Of a stretch of DNA of 47,503 nt, positions 10,008-17,516 are shown piece by piece. The translations under genes were made by a program, and so were the position numbers. How positions within the stretch are numbered: position 1 is the stretch's first letter; every line of letters begins with the position of its first letter. The notes below the pieces were generated by a model, which was not told where the DNA came from, searched no databases, and saw only the letters and a list, made by a program, of their open reading frames with translations. This DNA comes from JBCBJX01 sp038522735 (lineage in GTDB: Bacteria; Pseudomonadota; Alphaproteobacteria; Caulobacterales; Parvularculaceae), in assembly GCA_038522735.1 (NCBI GenBank), contig JBCBJX010000014.1, positions 1 to 47,503 of the forward strand, written 5' to 3'.

Positions 10008-10535
10008 TCACGCGGCGCCGAGCATGTCGTCCACCGCCGTTTGCAGGGCGTCCCGCGTCTCCGGGGAGACGGCCCCGCGGGCCCGCCAGACGACGTCGCC
10101 CGCCTTGTCGATCAGCATCACGTCGATCGTCGCGGCGTCTTCAACGCGGAGGGCTTTCAAATACTTGCGCTTGTTCACATAGAGGGTGATGGTTCTCGCC
10201 CGTTGATCCGCATCCGGAATGCCGTCGCGCATGACGCCGTCCAGCCAGCGGCTGAAGATCGGCCCGTAGCCCTGCACCGTCGGGAGTTCGTAATAGGCGA
10301 GGCCGGGGCGGTCGGCGGACATCTTCTCGAGGGCCGCGAGCCACGTGTCGATGTCGAACTGGTGCTCCTGCTCGTAGGCGAGGAGAAGGACGCGCGCGTC
10401 GCCCGGCAGATCGTCCGGGACGGTGAAGCGCTCGCGCGACAGGTTGGAGGCCGTCGTCTCCGGAAAGGGGTAGGGATCCGGGACGGGAACGACCTGGGAG
10501 GCGGCGAGCGTCGCGGCGGCGATGGCGGTCAGCAT
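10008..10535 (-). CDS. Exported protein of unknown function, possibly Atp10-like thioredoxin fold
   Basis: A 175-residue protein. I chose ATG 10535, which has GGAG eight bases upstream and starts a signal peptide (LTAIAAATLAASQVVPVP); the frame is open further upstream only through the terminator region of the neighbour. The mature part has an alternating beta/alpha pattern. The segment from FSRWLDGVMRDGIPD through ITLYVNKRKYLKAL to VMLIDKAGDVVWRARG recalls the end of the mitochondrial Atp10 family (ATP synthase assembly, thioredoxin-like), but no CxxC is present. That resemblance is my inference from pattern only. It sits alone between uvrB and the PEP-CTERM gene, both also leftward, behind a terminator and so probably with its own promoter. 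Confidence 0.7.
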   Translation of the reverse strand: MLTAIAAATLAASQVVPVPDPYPFPETTASNLSRERFTVPDDLPGDARVLLLAYEQEHQFDIDTWLAALEKMSADRPGLAYYELPTVQGYGPIFSRWLDGVMRDGIPDADQRARTITLYVNKRKYLKALRVEDAATIDVMLIDKAGDVVWRARGAVSPETRDALQTAVDDMLGAA

Positions 10536-10633
10536 GAGGCGGTCTCCATTAGCTGTCCGCACTACGGAGACGCCGTCGCCTTGGACGATCCGCTCCGCCG
10601 TTCGTGATCGCCGAAGCAGCCCGGCGTTCGCCC

Positions 10634-10664
10634 AAAGAAAAAGGGCGGCCCGAAGACCGCCCTT
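10634..10664 (-). terminator. Rho-independent terminator of the PEP-CTERM gene
   Basis: On the minus strand, AAGGGCGG, an 8-base loop and CCGCCCTT form a perfect 8-bp stem, followed by a run that is almost all T (complement of AAAGAAAAA at 10634-10642). It lies about 20 bp past the stop of the choice-of-anchor L gene. Confidence 0.88.
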
Positions 10665-10686
10665 GATCCGTTCGTGTCGGTTCGGC

Positions 10687-11547
10687 TCAGCCGCGGCGAC
10701 GACGGGCCGCAAAGCCGAGGCCGAGAAGGCCGAGGCCGAAGAGGCCGATCATGCCCGGCTCGGAGACAGTGACATTGCCGCCGCCAGGGTTCCCACCGCC
10801 CGGTGTACTGTCGAGCCCAGAGATATAGACCGTAGAGTCAAGCGAAGAGTCGCCGGAGTCAGCGATGATGAAAGTAAGTTCGTTGCCTGTAGAGCCCGGC
10901 GTGACCATACCCCCGAAAGAGAGAAGGGGATCGCCCGGCGCGCCGAGGAGGTAGCCGTTTAGCTCGGTGCCCGTCAGGAAGCCGAAGTCCGGGTGGTCGA
11001 TGTTCACCGGATCGCCGTTGAAGATCGCGATGTTCGTGCCGTTCAGGTAAATGCCGAAAGCGTCGATGAAGGAGGAGTTGAGGAAGTCGTCGAACTCCTC
11101 TGAGCCGAATACCAGATCGAAGAAGACCGCGTCCGTGAGGCCATCGACGTCGAAGGTGATAGTGAACTCGGTGACGTCGTTATGATTGAGGGAGCCGCCG
11201 GTGATCGGGTCGAGCAGTGCTTCCTGAGCGCCGGTAGCGGAGACGCCAAACGCTGTGGTGTTGTTGCCCGAGGTCGACCCGCCGAGCGTCGGGTCCGACT
11301 CGTAGTCCGTCACTAAGCCCGTGCTGAGCACGATGCCCGGCGTCAGACCAAAGGTGCCGTCGAGGTTGGTGAAGGTGCCGGTGGTGCCGGAGCCCGGGGT
11401 CGACAGGGTCGAACCGGTAATGGTGATGCCCCCGCCGCCGAGCGCGGCTTCAAGATCGGACGCGACGTCCGTGGCTGTGATTTCGATCGCGAGCGCCGGC
11501 GACGAGATGAGCGCTGCGACTGCGACGGTTCCCAGAAGTTTTTTCAC
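10687..11547 (-). CDS. Secreted choice-of-anchor L protein with PEP-CTERM sorting signal
   Basis: A 286-residue exported protein. I place the start at GTG 11547, which follows AAGGGGAAG and opens a signal peptide (KKLLGTVAVAALISSPALA). The middle holds the choice-of-anchor L domain, with VFFDLVFGSEEFDDFLN and DAFGIYLNGTNIAIFNG, a beta-sandwich typical of surface proteins. A Gly/Pro linker (PGGGNPGGGN) leads to the C-terminal PEP-CTERM signal: SEPG, a hydrophobic helix (MIGLFGLGLLGLGFAA) and RRRR. Such signals are processed by exosortase, often with exopolysaccharide loci. No exosortase is in this window. A strong terminator follows. Confidence 0.88.
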   Translation of the reverse strand: MKKLLGTVAVAALISSPALAIEITATDVASDLEAALGGGGITITGSTLSTPGSGTTGTFTNLDGTFGLTPGIVLSTGLVTDYESDPTLGGSTSGNNTTAFGVSATGAQEALLDPITGGSLNHNDVTEFTITFDVDGLTDAVFFDLVFGSEEFDDFLNSSFIDAFGIYLNGTNIAIFNGDPVNIDHPDFGFLTGTELNGYLLGAPGDPLLSFGGMVTPGSTGNELTFIIADSGDSSLDSTVYISGLDSTPGGGNPGGGNVTVSEPGMIGLFGLGLLGLGFAARRRRG

Positions 11548-11852
11548 GTGTCTTCCCCTTAGTGAAATCTGCGCGACTCGATTCGCGAACAGCAAAAAAG
11601 CAACTTGCATGCAATCATGAGCAATCTTGGTGCCAGAAAATAATCTCTTCTTTTTCAGTGCTTTATGGAGTGAATCGCCGTCAGGCGGCGGCGGTCCGTC
11701 AGCCGGCGTGACGGCGTCTGACAGGATTTTTAACATGCTGCGGGTGCGAAGGCTCGAGCGGCCGCGGCGACCGGTTCCTCAGGCGCGGCGAGGCGGCTGG
11801 ATTCCAGGCCTTCCAGCTTCGACATTACAAGCGAGCAAGAAAGGGCCGGGCC
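11548..11852. other. 305-bp intergenic region between divergent PEP-CTERM and TM2 genes
   Basis: The half next to the PEP-CTERM gene (about 11575-11670) is clearly richer in A and T than its surroundings and is the likely place for its promoter. It includes a 10-bp palindrome TTGCATGCAA at 11605-11614. I see no convincing -35/-10 pair that I would fix to a position, and no RNA gene. The right half is GC-rich and featureless up to the TM2 gene. Confidence 0.4.
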
Positions 11853-12191
11853 ATGACGCTATCCACCGACGAGCGGATCCTGATCGAGCAGCGGGTGCAG
11901 AACGACGGGAAGAGCCTCGCCGTCGCGTACATCCTGCTGTTTTTCCTGTGGTTCTTCTCCGCCCACCGGTTCTATCTCGGGCGCACCTCGTCGGCGGTCC
12001 TGCAGTTTCTGCTGAACATCATCGTCATCGGCTGGGTCTGGGTGCTGATCGACATTTTTCTCCTGCCGTCGATGACGCGGGCGGAGAACGACACGCTGCG
12101 GCGCTCGCTCGAAGGCGGCGTCGGAACGGCCCCGTCCGTCGACGATGTAGAGATCGAGGCCGAACTCGCGGCGCGCAAGGCGTCCCGTTAG
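11853..12191 (+). CDS. TM2 domain membrane protein
   Basis: A 112-residue protein with two closely spaced membrane helices (about 22-42 and 48-70). Between and around them are the TM2-family features: an aromatic stretch, then HRFYLGRTSSAVLQ and a second helix ending near DIFLLP. TM2 proteins occur widely and have no firmly established bacterial role. The C-terminal third is acidic and alanine-rich and probably cytoplasmic. It converges with the cytochrome b561 gene: the two genes overlap by four bases at their stops, leaving no room for a separate terminator. Confidence 0.88.
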   Translation: MTLSTDERILIEQRVQNDGKSLAVAYILLFFLWFFSAHRFYLGRTSSAVLQFLLNIIVIGWVWVLIDIFLLPSMTRAENDTLRRSLEGGVGTAPSVDDVEIEAELAARKASR

Positions 12192-12763
12192 GCTTTCGGT
12201 TTCAGGGCCGGGATCATCCGCACCAGGACGCCGTCCTTGTCGACGAAATGGTGTTTCAGCGCCGCGCCGACATGGACCGCGAGGAGGAGGAGGATGAGCT
12301 TCGCGAAAGCCTCGTGCAGCTCTTTGAACACCTCCTCCACGGGCTCCTTGTTCTCAAGACCCGAGAGGATCGGCAGGTGCGGCCAGGGGACGACGCCGAA
12401 GAGCTTCGTCGGAATGCCCCACGGCGAGGCGGAGACCATCGCCCAGCCGAGGAGCGGCACGCCGATCATCAGCCCGTAAAACCCCCAGTGGGAGACCGTC
12501 GCGCAGGTCCGCTGCCAGCCCGGCATGCCCGAGGGCTGCGGCGGGGCGGGGTGGGCGAAGCGCCAGCCGAGACGGCCGAGCGACAGAAGCAGGATGGTGA
12601 TCCCGAAAGACTTGTGCAGCTGGTAAAGCTGGAACTTGTTCTCCGCCGTGTTCGGAAGATTGTGCATGTAGAAGCCGCCGGCGATCTGCCCGAGGATGAG
12701 CGCGGCGATGATCCAGTGCAGCGCGACGGCGACGGCGGTGTAACGATCTGTGGCGGCGGCCAT
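12188..12763 (-). CDS. Cytochrome b561 family protein
   Basis: A 191-residue, four-helix dihaem membrane protein (about 9-30, 47-65, 88-108 and 146-166). Candidate haem-ligating histidines are seen in ALHWII, LHKSFG, the SHWGFYG helix and LAVHVGAALKHH. Members move electrons between quinones and periplasmic acceptors or act as a superoxide:quinone oxidoreductase (CybB type). The ATG at 12763 begins the conserved DRYTAVAVALHW segment; the longer open frame upstream overlaps the divergent aminotransferase and is not used. It lies leftward, convergent with the TM2 gene. Confidence 0.9.
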   Translation of the reverse strand: MAAATDRYTAVAVALHWIIAALILGQIAGGFYMHNLPNTAENKFQLYQLHKSFGITILLLSLGRLGWRFAHPAPPQPSGMPGWQRTCATVSHWGFYGLMIGVPLLGWAMVSASPWGIPTKLFGVVPWPHLPILSGLENKEPVEEVFKELHEAFAKLILLLLAVHVGAALKHHFVDKDGVLVRMIPALKPKA

Positions 12764-12874
12764 GGCGGGTCCTCGGCGTCGATGGAAGCGGGCGGTCGCC
12801 CGGCGAATTCGATATAGGGTTGCCACGGCCCGGCCGCCGCGGCCAGACATGCTCAAGATTTTGGGAGCGCCTGA

Positions 12875-14080
12875 ATGAGCCTCGTCCTTTCGGAAACCCT
12901 CGCCCGCGTGAAGCCGTCGCCGACGATCGCCGTCACCCAGAAAGCCCGCGAACTGCGCGCCGCCGGGAAGGACGTGATCGGCCTCGGCGCCGGCGAGCCG
13001 GACTTCGACACGCCGGGCCATGTGAAAGAGGCCGCGATCGACGCGATCCGCCGGGGCGAGACGAAATACACCGCCGTCGACGGGATCCCCGAGCTGAAGG
13101 AGGCGGTCGCCGCCAAGTTCAGGCGCGATAACGGGCTCGATTACGCGCCGAGCCAGGTCTCCGTCGCGCCGGGCGGCAAGCCGATCATCTACAACGCCCT
13201 CGCCGCGACCCTAAATCCGGGCGACGAGGTGCTGATCCCCGCGCCCTACTGGGTCTCCTATCCGGACATGGCGCTGCTTGCGGGCGGCGAGCCGCGCTTC
13301 GTCGAGACGCAGGCCGCGAACGGCTTCAAGCTGAGGGCGGAGGATCTCGACGCGGCGATCACGCCGCGCACGCGCTGGCTCGTTTTCAATTCGCCCTCGA
13401 ACCCGTCGGGCGCGGCTTATGCGCGCGAGGAGCTGAAAGCCCTGACGGACGTTCTCCTGACGCACCCGCATGTCTGGGTGCTGACGGACGACATGTACGA
13501 GCACATCGTCTATGACGGGTTTCGGTTCTCCACCCCGGCGGAAGTCGAGCCCGGCCTCTATGACCGCACGCTGACGATGAACGGGGCCTCGAAAGCATAC
13601 GCCATGACGGGCTGGCGGATCGGTTTCGCCGCGGGCCCGGAGCCGCTCATCAAGGCGATGGCGAAGCTGCAGTCCCAGACGACGTCGAACCCCTGCTCGA
13701 TCTCCCAGTGGGCGACGGTGGCGGCGCTGAACGGCGACCACGGATTTCTGCAGGAGCGCAACGCCGCCTTCAAAGCGCGCCGGGACGCGACCGCCGCCGC
13801 CCTCAACGCATCGGAGGGCCTTGAGTGCCGTATTCCCGAAGGCGCGTTCTACCTCTTTCCCTCATGCGCGGGCGCGATTGGTCGAACGTCCCCCGGCGGC
13901 GCGATGATCGAGACCGATGTCGATTTCTGCGCGGCGCTCCTCGACGAGGCGCTGGTGGCGGCGGTGCCGGGCTCGGCCTTCGGGCTCGCGCCGTTTTTCC
14001 GCGTCTCCTATGCGACCTCGGACGCGGCGCTCGCGGAGGCGGGGCGGCGCATCCAGGCGTTCTGCGAGGGATTGCGATAA
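12875..14080 (+). CDS. Class I pyridoxal-phosphate aminotransferase (aspartate aminotransferase type)
   Basis: A 401-residue fold-type I aminotransferase, most likely moving the amino group between aspartate and 2-oxoglutarate in the cytosol. The N-terminus (LVLSETLARVKPSPTIAVTQKA, cut here to its pattern) is that of the AatA/AspC Ib subgroup. GLGAGEPDFDTP and FNSPSNPSGAAY are substrate and PLP contacts. The Schiff-base lysine is in NGASKAYAMTGWRIGF, and the C-terminal arginine motif is FRVSYA. ATG 12875 has GGGAG upstream. A second, Ia-type aminotransferase is encoded at 41899, so the two probably differ in substrate. Some Ib enzymes also act as prephenate aminotransferases. Confidence 0.92.
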   Translation: MSLVLSETLARVKPSPTIAVTQKARELRAAGKDVIGLGAGEPDFDTPGHVKEAAIDAIRRGETKYTAVDGIPELKEAVAAKFRRDNGLDYAPSQVSVAPGGKPIIYNALAATLNPGDEVLIPAPYWVSYPDMALLAGGEPRFVETQAANGFKLRAEDLDAAITPRTRWLVFNSPSNPSGAAYAREELKALTDVLLTHPHVWVLTDDMYEHIVYDGFRFSTPAEVEPGLYDRTLTMNGASKAYAMTGWRIGFAAGPEPLIKAMAKLQSQTTSNPCSISQWATVAALNGDHGFLQERNAAFKARRDATAAALNASEGLECRIPEGAFYLFPSCAGAIGRTSPGGAMIETDVDFCAALLDEALVAAVPGSAFGLAPFFRVSYATSDAALAEAGRRIQAFCEGLR

Positions 14081-14208
14081 TCAGTTGCATCGATCCCGGC
14101 GATCCAGATCGTCCGGTTTATCGATTTGATCGAACTCAGTCGCGTACTATGTGAAGGGTGTAGGCGGGACGGAACGCCCGCCATGAGACAATTAAGGAGG
14201 GCCAGACC

Positions 14209-14682
14209 ATGCCTATCGATATCGGACTTGAAGACGCCGCCCGCAAAAAGGTTTCAGACGGCCTGCGCCGCTTCCTCGCGGACAGCTACGTCCTCTACAT
14301 GCGCACCCATGGCTATCACTGGAACGTCGAGGGTCCGCGGTTCAACTCGCTGCACCAGATGTTCGAGGAGCAGTACACCGAGCTCTGGGGCGCGCTGGAC
14401 GACCTGGCCGAGCGCATCCGCGCCCTCGGCGCCTACGCGCCGGGCAACGGCAAGGAGCTGGCGGAAGTCGCGTCCCTCGCCGAACCGACCAACGACCGCC
14501 CTGACGCTGACGGCATGGTTCGCGCGTTGCTCAACGGGCATGAATCGCTCGCTCGCGACGCGCGGGAGCTCATTGATCTCGCAGGCGACGCCGGGGATGT
14601 CGGCACCGAGGACATGATCACCGCGCGGCTGCAGGTTCACGAAAAAACTGCGTGGATGCTGCGCGCCAGCCTTGCTCAATAA
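14209..14682 (+). CDS. dps: Dps-family DNA-protection ferritin
   Basis: A 157-residue protein that should form a 12-subunit shell, oxidise iron(II) with hydrogen peroxide at subunit interfaces and protect DNA. The ferroxidase ligands are at the family spacing: His37 and His49 (HGYHWNVEGPRFNSLHQ), Asp64 and Glu68 (DDLAERI). The N-terminus is short, without the lysine-rich DNA-binding tail of E. coli Dps, so DNA binding is not assured. A strong AAGGAGG ribosome-binding site precedes the ATG. It is monocistronic, followed by a perfect 11-bp hairpin. I could not fix an OxyR or Fur site upstream with confidence. Confidence 0.94.
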   Translation: MPIDIGLEDAARKKVSDGLRRFLADSYVLYMRTHGYHWNVEGPRFNSLHQMFEEQYTELWGALDDLAERIRALGAYAPGNGKELAEVASLAEPTNDRPDADGMVRALLNGHESLARDARELIDLAGDAGDVGTEDMITARLQVHEKTAWMLRASLAQ

Positions 14683-14684
14683 CG

Positions 14685-14717
14685 AAAAAGCCGGGGTCGG
14701 CGGAAACCGACCCCGGC
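14685..14717. terminator. Perfect 11-bp hairpin between convergent dps and trxB
   Basis: GCCGGGGTCGG (14690-14700), loop CGGAAA, CCGACCCCGGC (14707-14717). An A-run at 14685-14689 becomes a U-run on the minus strand, so as an intrinsic terminator it fits the leftward trxB transcript best. It begins three bases after the dps stop, so it probably also shapes the dps 3' end. Confidence 0.8.
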
Positions 14718-14922
14718 GAGTGCCCAAGCAGTTGCGATGAGGGTCCAACGCTTGAGGAACCTTCCGCGCCACCATGCCGGATTCGAGCGATAAAGCTGCT
14801 TAAATCGGCGTAAGTTCGCGTGTCTGTGCTGCCGAGATTTAAGATCCCAAGCCTGTTCGTTGAAGACCGCTTCGCCGCAAAGGCGAGGCGGTTCGTCGTT
14901 TGCTGCGCCTCAGTCCGCCGCT

Positions 14923-15870
14923 TCAGTCTTGCGCCGCCAGCCAACGCTCCGCTTCCAGCGCCGCCATGCAGCCGAGGCCGGCGGCCGTCACCGCCTGGCG
15001 GTAGACGTCGTCGGCGACATCTCCGGCCGCGTAGACGCCGGGGACGCTTGTCGCCGTGGAGTCGGGCGCCGTGACGAGATAGCCGCCGGTTTTCATCTCC
15101 AGCTGGCCCTCGAACAGCTCCGTCGCCGGCGCGTGGCCGATGGCGACGAAGAACCCGTCTGTCGCGTGCTCGAACGTCTCGTTCGTCTTTGTGTTCTGTA
15201 ATCGGACGCCGGTGACGCCGAGCGGTTCATCCGTCCCGAGCACCTCCTCGACGACCGTGTCCCAGAGGATGTCGATCTTCTCGTGCTTGAAGAGGCGGTC
15301 CTGCAGGATTTTCTCCGCCCGCAGACTGTCCCGCCGGTGAACGAGGGTCACTTTCGAGGCGAAGTTCGCAAGGAACAGCGCTTCCTCGACGGCGGTGTTG
15401 CCGCCGCCGACAACGACCACGTCCTTATTGCGATAGAAGAACCCGTCGCAGGTCGCGCAGGCCGAGACGCCGAAGCCGCGAAAGCGTTGCTCCGACGGAA
15501 GATCGAGCCATTTCGCCTGGGCGCCGGTTGAGATGACGACGGCGTCGGCGACGTACACGGTCCCGCTGTCGCCCGTGAGCCGGAACGGGCGCTCGCTGAG
15601 ATCGGCTTTCACGATCATGTCGCGGACGAGGTCGGTTCCGACATGCTCGGCTTGGGCCCGCATCTGCTCCATGAGCCAGGGCCCCTGAACGACGTCCGCG
15701 AAGCCCGGGTAGTTCTCCACGTCGGTGGTGATGGTCAGCTGGCCGCCCGGCTGCATCCCCTCGATGAGCACAGGTTCGAGCATCGCCCGAGCGGCGTAGA
15801 TGGCTGCGGTGTAGCCCGCCGGGCCCGATCCGACGATCGCGACGCGCGCGCGTTTTTCTGTGTGGGTCAT
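14923..15870 (-). CDS. trxB: Thioredoxin-disulfide reductase
   Basis: A 315-residue FAD/NADPH enzyme that keeps thioredoxin reduced. The FAD-binding GxGxxG is GSGPAG (14-19), the redox pair is Cys138-Ala-Thr-Cys141, the NADPH site is VVVGGGNTAVEEA, and the C-terminal FAD motif is PGVYAAGDV. I use ATG 15870, with an AGGAG site upstream, rather than the upstream in-frame start at 15915, which would overlap the preceding gene. It is the last gene of a leftward series carB-greA-ELM1-like-trxB, 28 bp after the ELM1-like stop, and is followed by a hairpin with a U-tract. Confidence 0.97.
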   Translation of the reverse strand: MTHTEKRARVAIVGSGPAGYTAAIYAARAMLEPVLIEGMQPGGQLTITTDVENYPGFADVVQGPWLMEQMRAQAEHVGTDLVRDMIVKADLSERPFRLTGDSGTVYVADAVVISTGAQAKWLDLPSEQRFRGFGVSACATCDGFFYRNKDVVVVGGGNTAVEEALFLANFASKVTLVHRRDSLRAEKILQDRLFKHEKIDILWDTVVEEVLGTDEPLGVTGVRLQNTKTNETFEHATDGFFVAIGHAPATELFEGQLEMKTGGYLVTAPDSTATSVPGVYAAGDVADDVYRQAVTAAGLGCMAALEAERWLAAQD

Positions 15871-15898
15871 GATATACTCCTGAAGGGCAGCTAGGCGC

Positions 15899-16921
15899 CT
15901 AGGCGACCGGTGCAACAGCCGGTTTCGACGCGCGCGAAAGCGTGAAGCGCCGGATGATCTCGCCGGCGGCCCGGTCGGTCTCGCGCAGCGGCGTGTAGGT
16001 CCAGCTGTCGAGGGCTCCCGTGAACCATCGGGCGGCGCCGTAATTCCTGAGCTGGCGGTGGAAGAGATCGAACTTCGTCGAGCCGCCGTCGAGGGCGAGG
16101 ACGTGTACTGGCTTGCCCGTGCCCGCCGCCTCGGCGGCCATGTTCGTCGTGTCTTCCGTCACGAGAACATGGTCGGCGAGACCCAGCATCCCGAAATATG
16201 GGTTTTCGAGCGCGCCGACCGGTTCACCGGTCCAGAAGAAGGCGCGCGCGGGATCGAGCGCGGCCTTGAGGCGCGCCGTTGCGATGTCCGGCGTGCGGCG
16301 GGAGGTGGTGACCATCAGACCGGCGCCCTGATCGACGAGCGCTTTGAGGGCCGCGGCGATCTCTTCGGCCCGCGCCGGCGAGAGCTTGTGGGACCTGCTG
16401 TCCCCGCCGACGAGCACGGCGACGCGCGGAGAAGGGAGATGCGCGAGCACCGGCGCGAGCAGGGCCGCGTCGTCGGCGAGACGCGCGCCGGTCAGCCGGT
16501 TCGGCGAGCCGAGGATCGGGAAGACTTTGTCGCCGGTCAGCCCGTCATGATGCGGAGGGATGATGAGATCGAAGTCCTTGGACGGCGCGCGCGGGTCCTG
16601 GGTTTGGACGACGAAAGGCGGATTCGGCCGCGACCGAACCGCCATAGCGAAAGGTACTGCGAGGCGGCCGGTCGAGATCCACAGATCCGGATAGGGCGGG
16701 CGCAGTAGGCTTGAGCGGTCCCGGTCGAGCCGGGAGAACGGGTCGCCCCATAAGGTCCGCGGCAGGGAGCGCCAGGGATCGCGCACGACGATCTGCCGGC
16801 GGTGGATGGTGACCGGGCGCTGGCGGGCGACGGCCTCCGCGAGGCCGAGCGCCTGGTTTTCAATGCCGCGGCGGCCGTCGGTCACCACCCAGCAGCTGAG
16901 GGGCGCTGGCGCTTCGGTCAT
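15899..16921 (-). CDS. ELM1/GtrOC1-family protein
   Basis: A 340-residue protein of the family named after plant mitochondrial-fission factor ELM1 (COG3660). The N-terminal WVVTDGRRGIENQALGLAEA and the central VLVGGDSRSHKLS, together with LGLADHVLVTEDTTNMAAEAAGTGKPVHVL, are conserved signatures; the last segment resembles the sugar-nucleotide-binding half of GT-B glycosyltransferases. The bacterial role is unknown; a glycosyltransferase-like activity is an inference from fold. It lies between greA and trxB with short gaps (34 and 28 bp), so it is probably cotranscribed. No signal peptide or membrane helix is seen. Confidence 0.87.
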   Translation of the reverse strand: MTEAPAPLSCWVVTDGRRGIENQALGLAEAVARQRPVTIHRRQIVVRDPWRSLPRTLWGDPFSRLDRDRSSLLRPPYPDLWISTGRLAVPFAMAVRSRPNPPFVVQTQDPRAPSKDFDLIIPPHHDGLTGDKVFPILGSPNRLTGARLADDAALLAPVLAHLPSPRVAVLVGGDSRSHKLSPARAEEIAAALKALVDQGAGLMVTTSRRTPDIATARLKAALDPARAFFWTGEPVGALENPYFGMLGLADHVLVTEDTTNMAAEAAGTGKPVHVLALDGGSTKFDLFHRQLRNYGAARWFTGALDSWTYTPLRETDRAAGEIIRRFTLSRASKPAVAPVA

Positions 16922-16955
16922 GTCTGTTCCCGTCGCCCCCCGGCGTTGCGCGTCT

Positions 16956-17429
16956 TCAGACGAAATCGACTTTCAGAACCTCATAGGCCCGCGAGCCGCC
17001 CGGCGCCGCGACCTCGACGGAATCGCCGACGGTCTTGCCGATGAGCGCCCGGGCGATCGGTGAGGAGATGGAGATTCTCCCCTCCTTCACATCCGCCTCC
17101 ATGTCTCCGACGATCTGATAGGAGACCTCTTCATCGGTGTCCTCGTCGGCGAGGGTGACCGTCGCGCCGAACTTCACTGTGTCGCCGGACAGCTTAGCCA
17201 CCTCGATCACCTGGGCGCGGGAGTGCTTGTCCTCCAGCTCGGCGAGACGGCCCTCAATCCAGCTCTGGCGTTCCTTGGCCGCGTGGTACTCGGCGTTTTC
17301 CGAGAGATCGCCATGGGCGCGCGCCTCCGAAATCGCCTGAATGACGGCCGGGCGCTCGACGCTCTTCAGGCGTTTGATCTCGTCTTCCAGCGCAACATAG
17401 CCGGAAGTGGTCATCGGAATCTTTTCCAT
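16956..17429 (-). CDS. greA: Transcription elongation factor GreA
   Basis: A 157-residue factor that rescues backtracked RNA polymerase by stimulating transcript cleavage. It has the N-terminal coiled coil with the acidic tip (ISEARAHGDLSENAEYHAAKERQ) and a C-terminal FKBP-like domain (ISISSPIARALIGK near the end). I use ATG 17429, giving the usual MEKIPMT start, but the AGGAG site is about 12 bases from it; a TTG at 17435 lies at a better distance, so the start may be two codons earlier. It follows carB on the minus strand with an 87-bp gap containing a weak hairpin. Confidence 0.95.
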   Translation of the reverse strand: MEKIPMTTSGYVALEDEIKRLKSVERPAVIQAISEARAHGDLSENAEYHAAKERQSWIEGRLAELEDKHSRAQVIEVAKLSGDTVKFGATVTLADEDTDEEVSYQIVGDMEADVKEGRISISSPIARALIGKTVGDSVEVAAPGGSRAYEVLKVDFV

Positions 17430-17471
17430 CGACAAGGACGTCTCCTTTGCTCGGAGCAACAGGCGGGATTG

Positions 17472-17507
17472 AAATAAATGAAGCGCGCAGCGGCGAACCG
17501 CGCGCGC
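17472..17507 (-). terminator. Possible terminator or attenuator between carB and greA?
   Basis: Immediately after the carB stop (minus strand) a GC-rich imperfect stem (GCGC-GCGG, TTCG loop, CCGC, one small bulge, GCGC) is followed by TTCATTTATTTC. carB is upstream of greA in transcription, so the hairpin sits between them and may lower read-through. The stem is imperfect and the U-tract interrupted. Confidence 0.4.
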
Positions 17508-17516
17508 CTGATCCGC

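Noticed and set aside
11548..11736. Upstream extension of the choice-of-anchor L gene
   Set aside because: The extension lacks a signal peptide and crosses the promoter region; GTG 11547 with AAGGGGAAG and a signal peptide is the better start.
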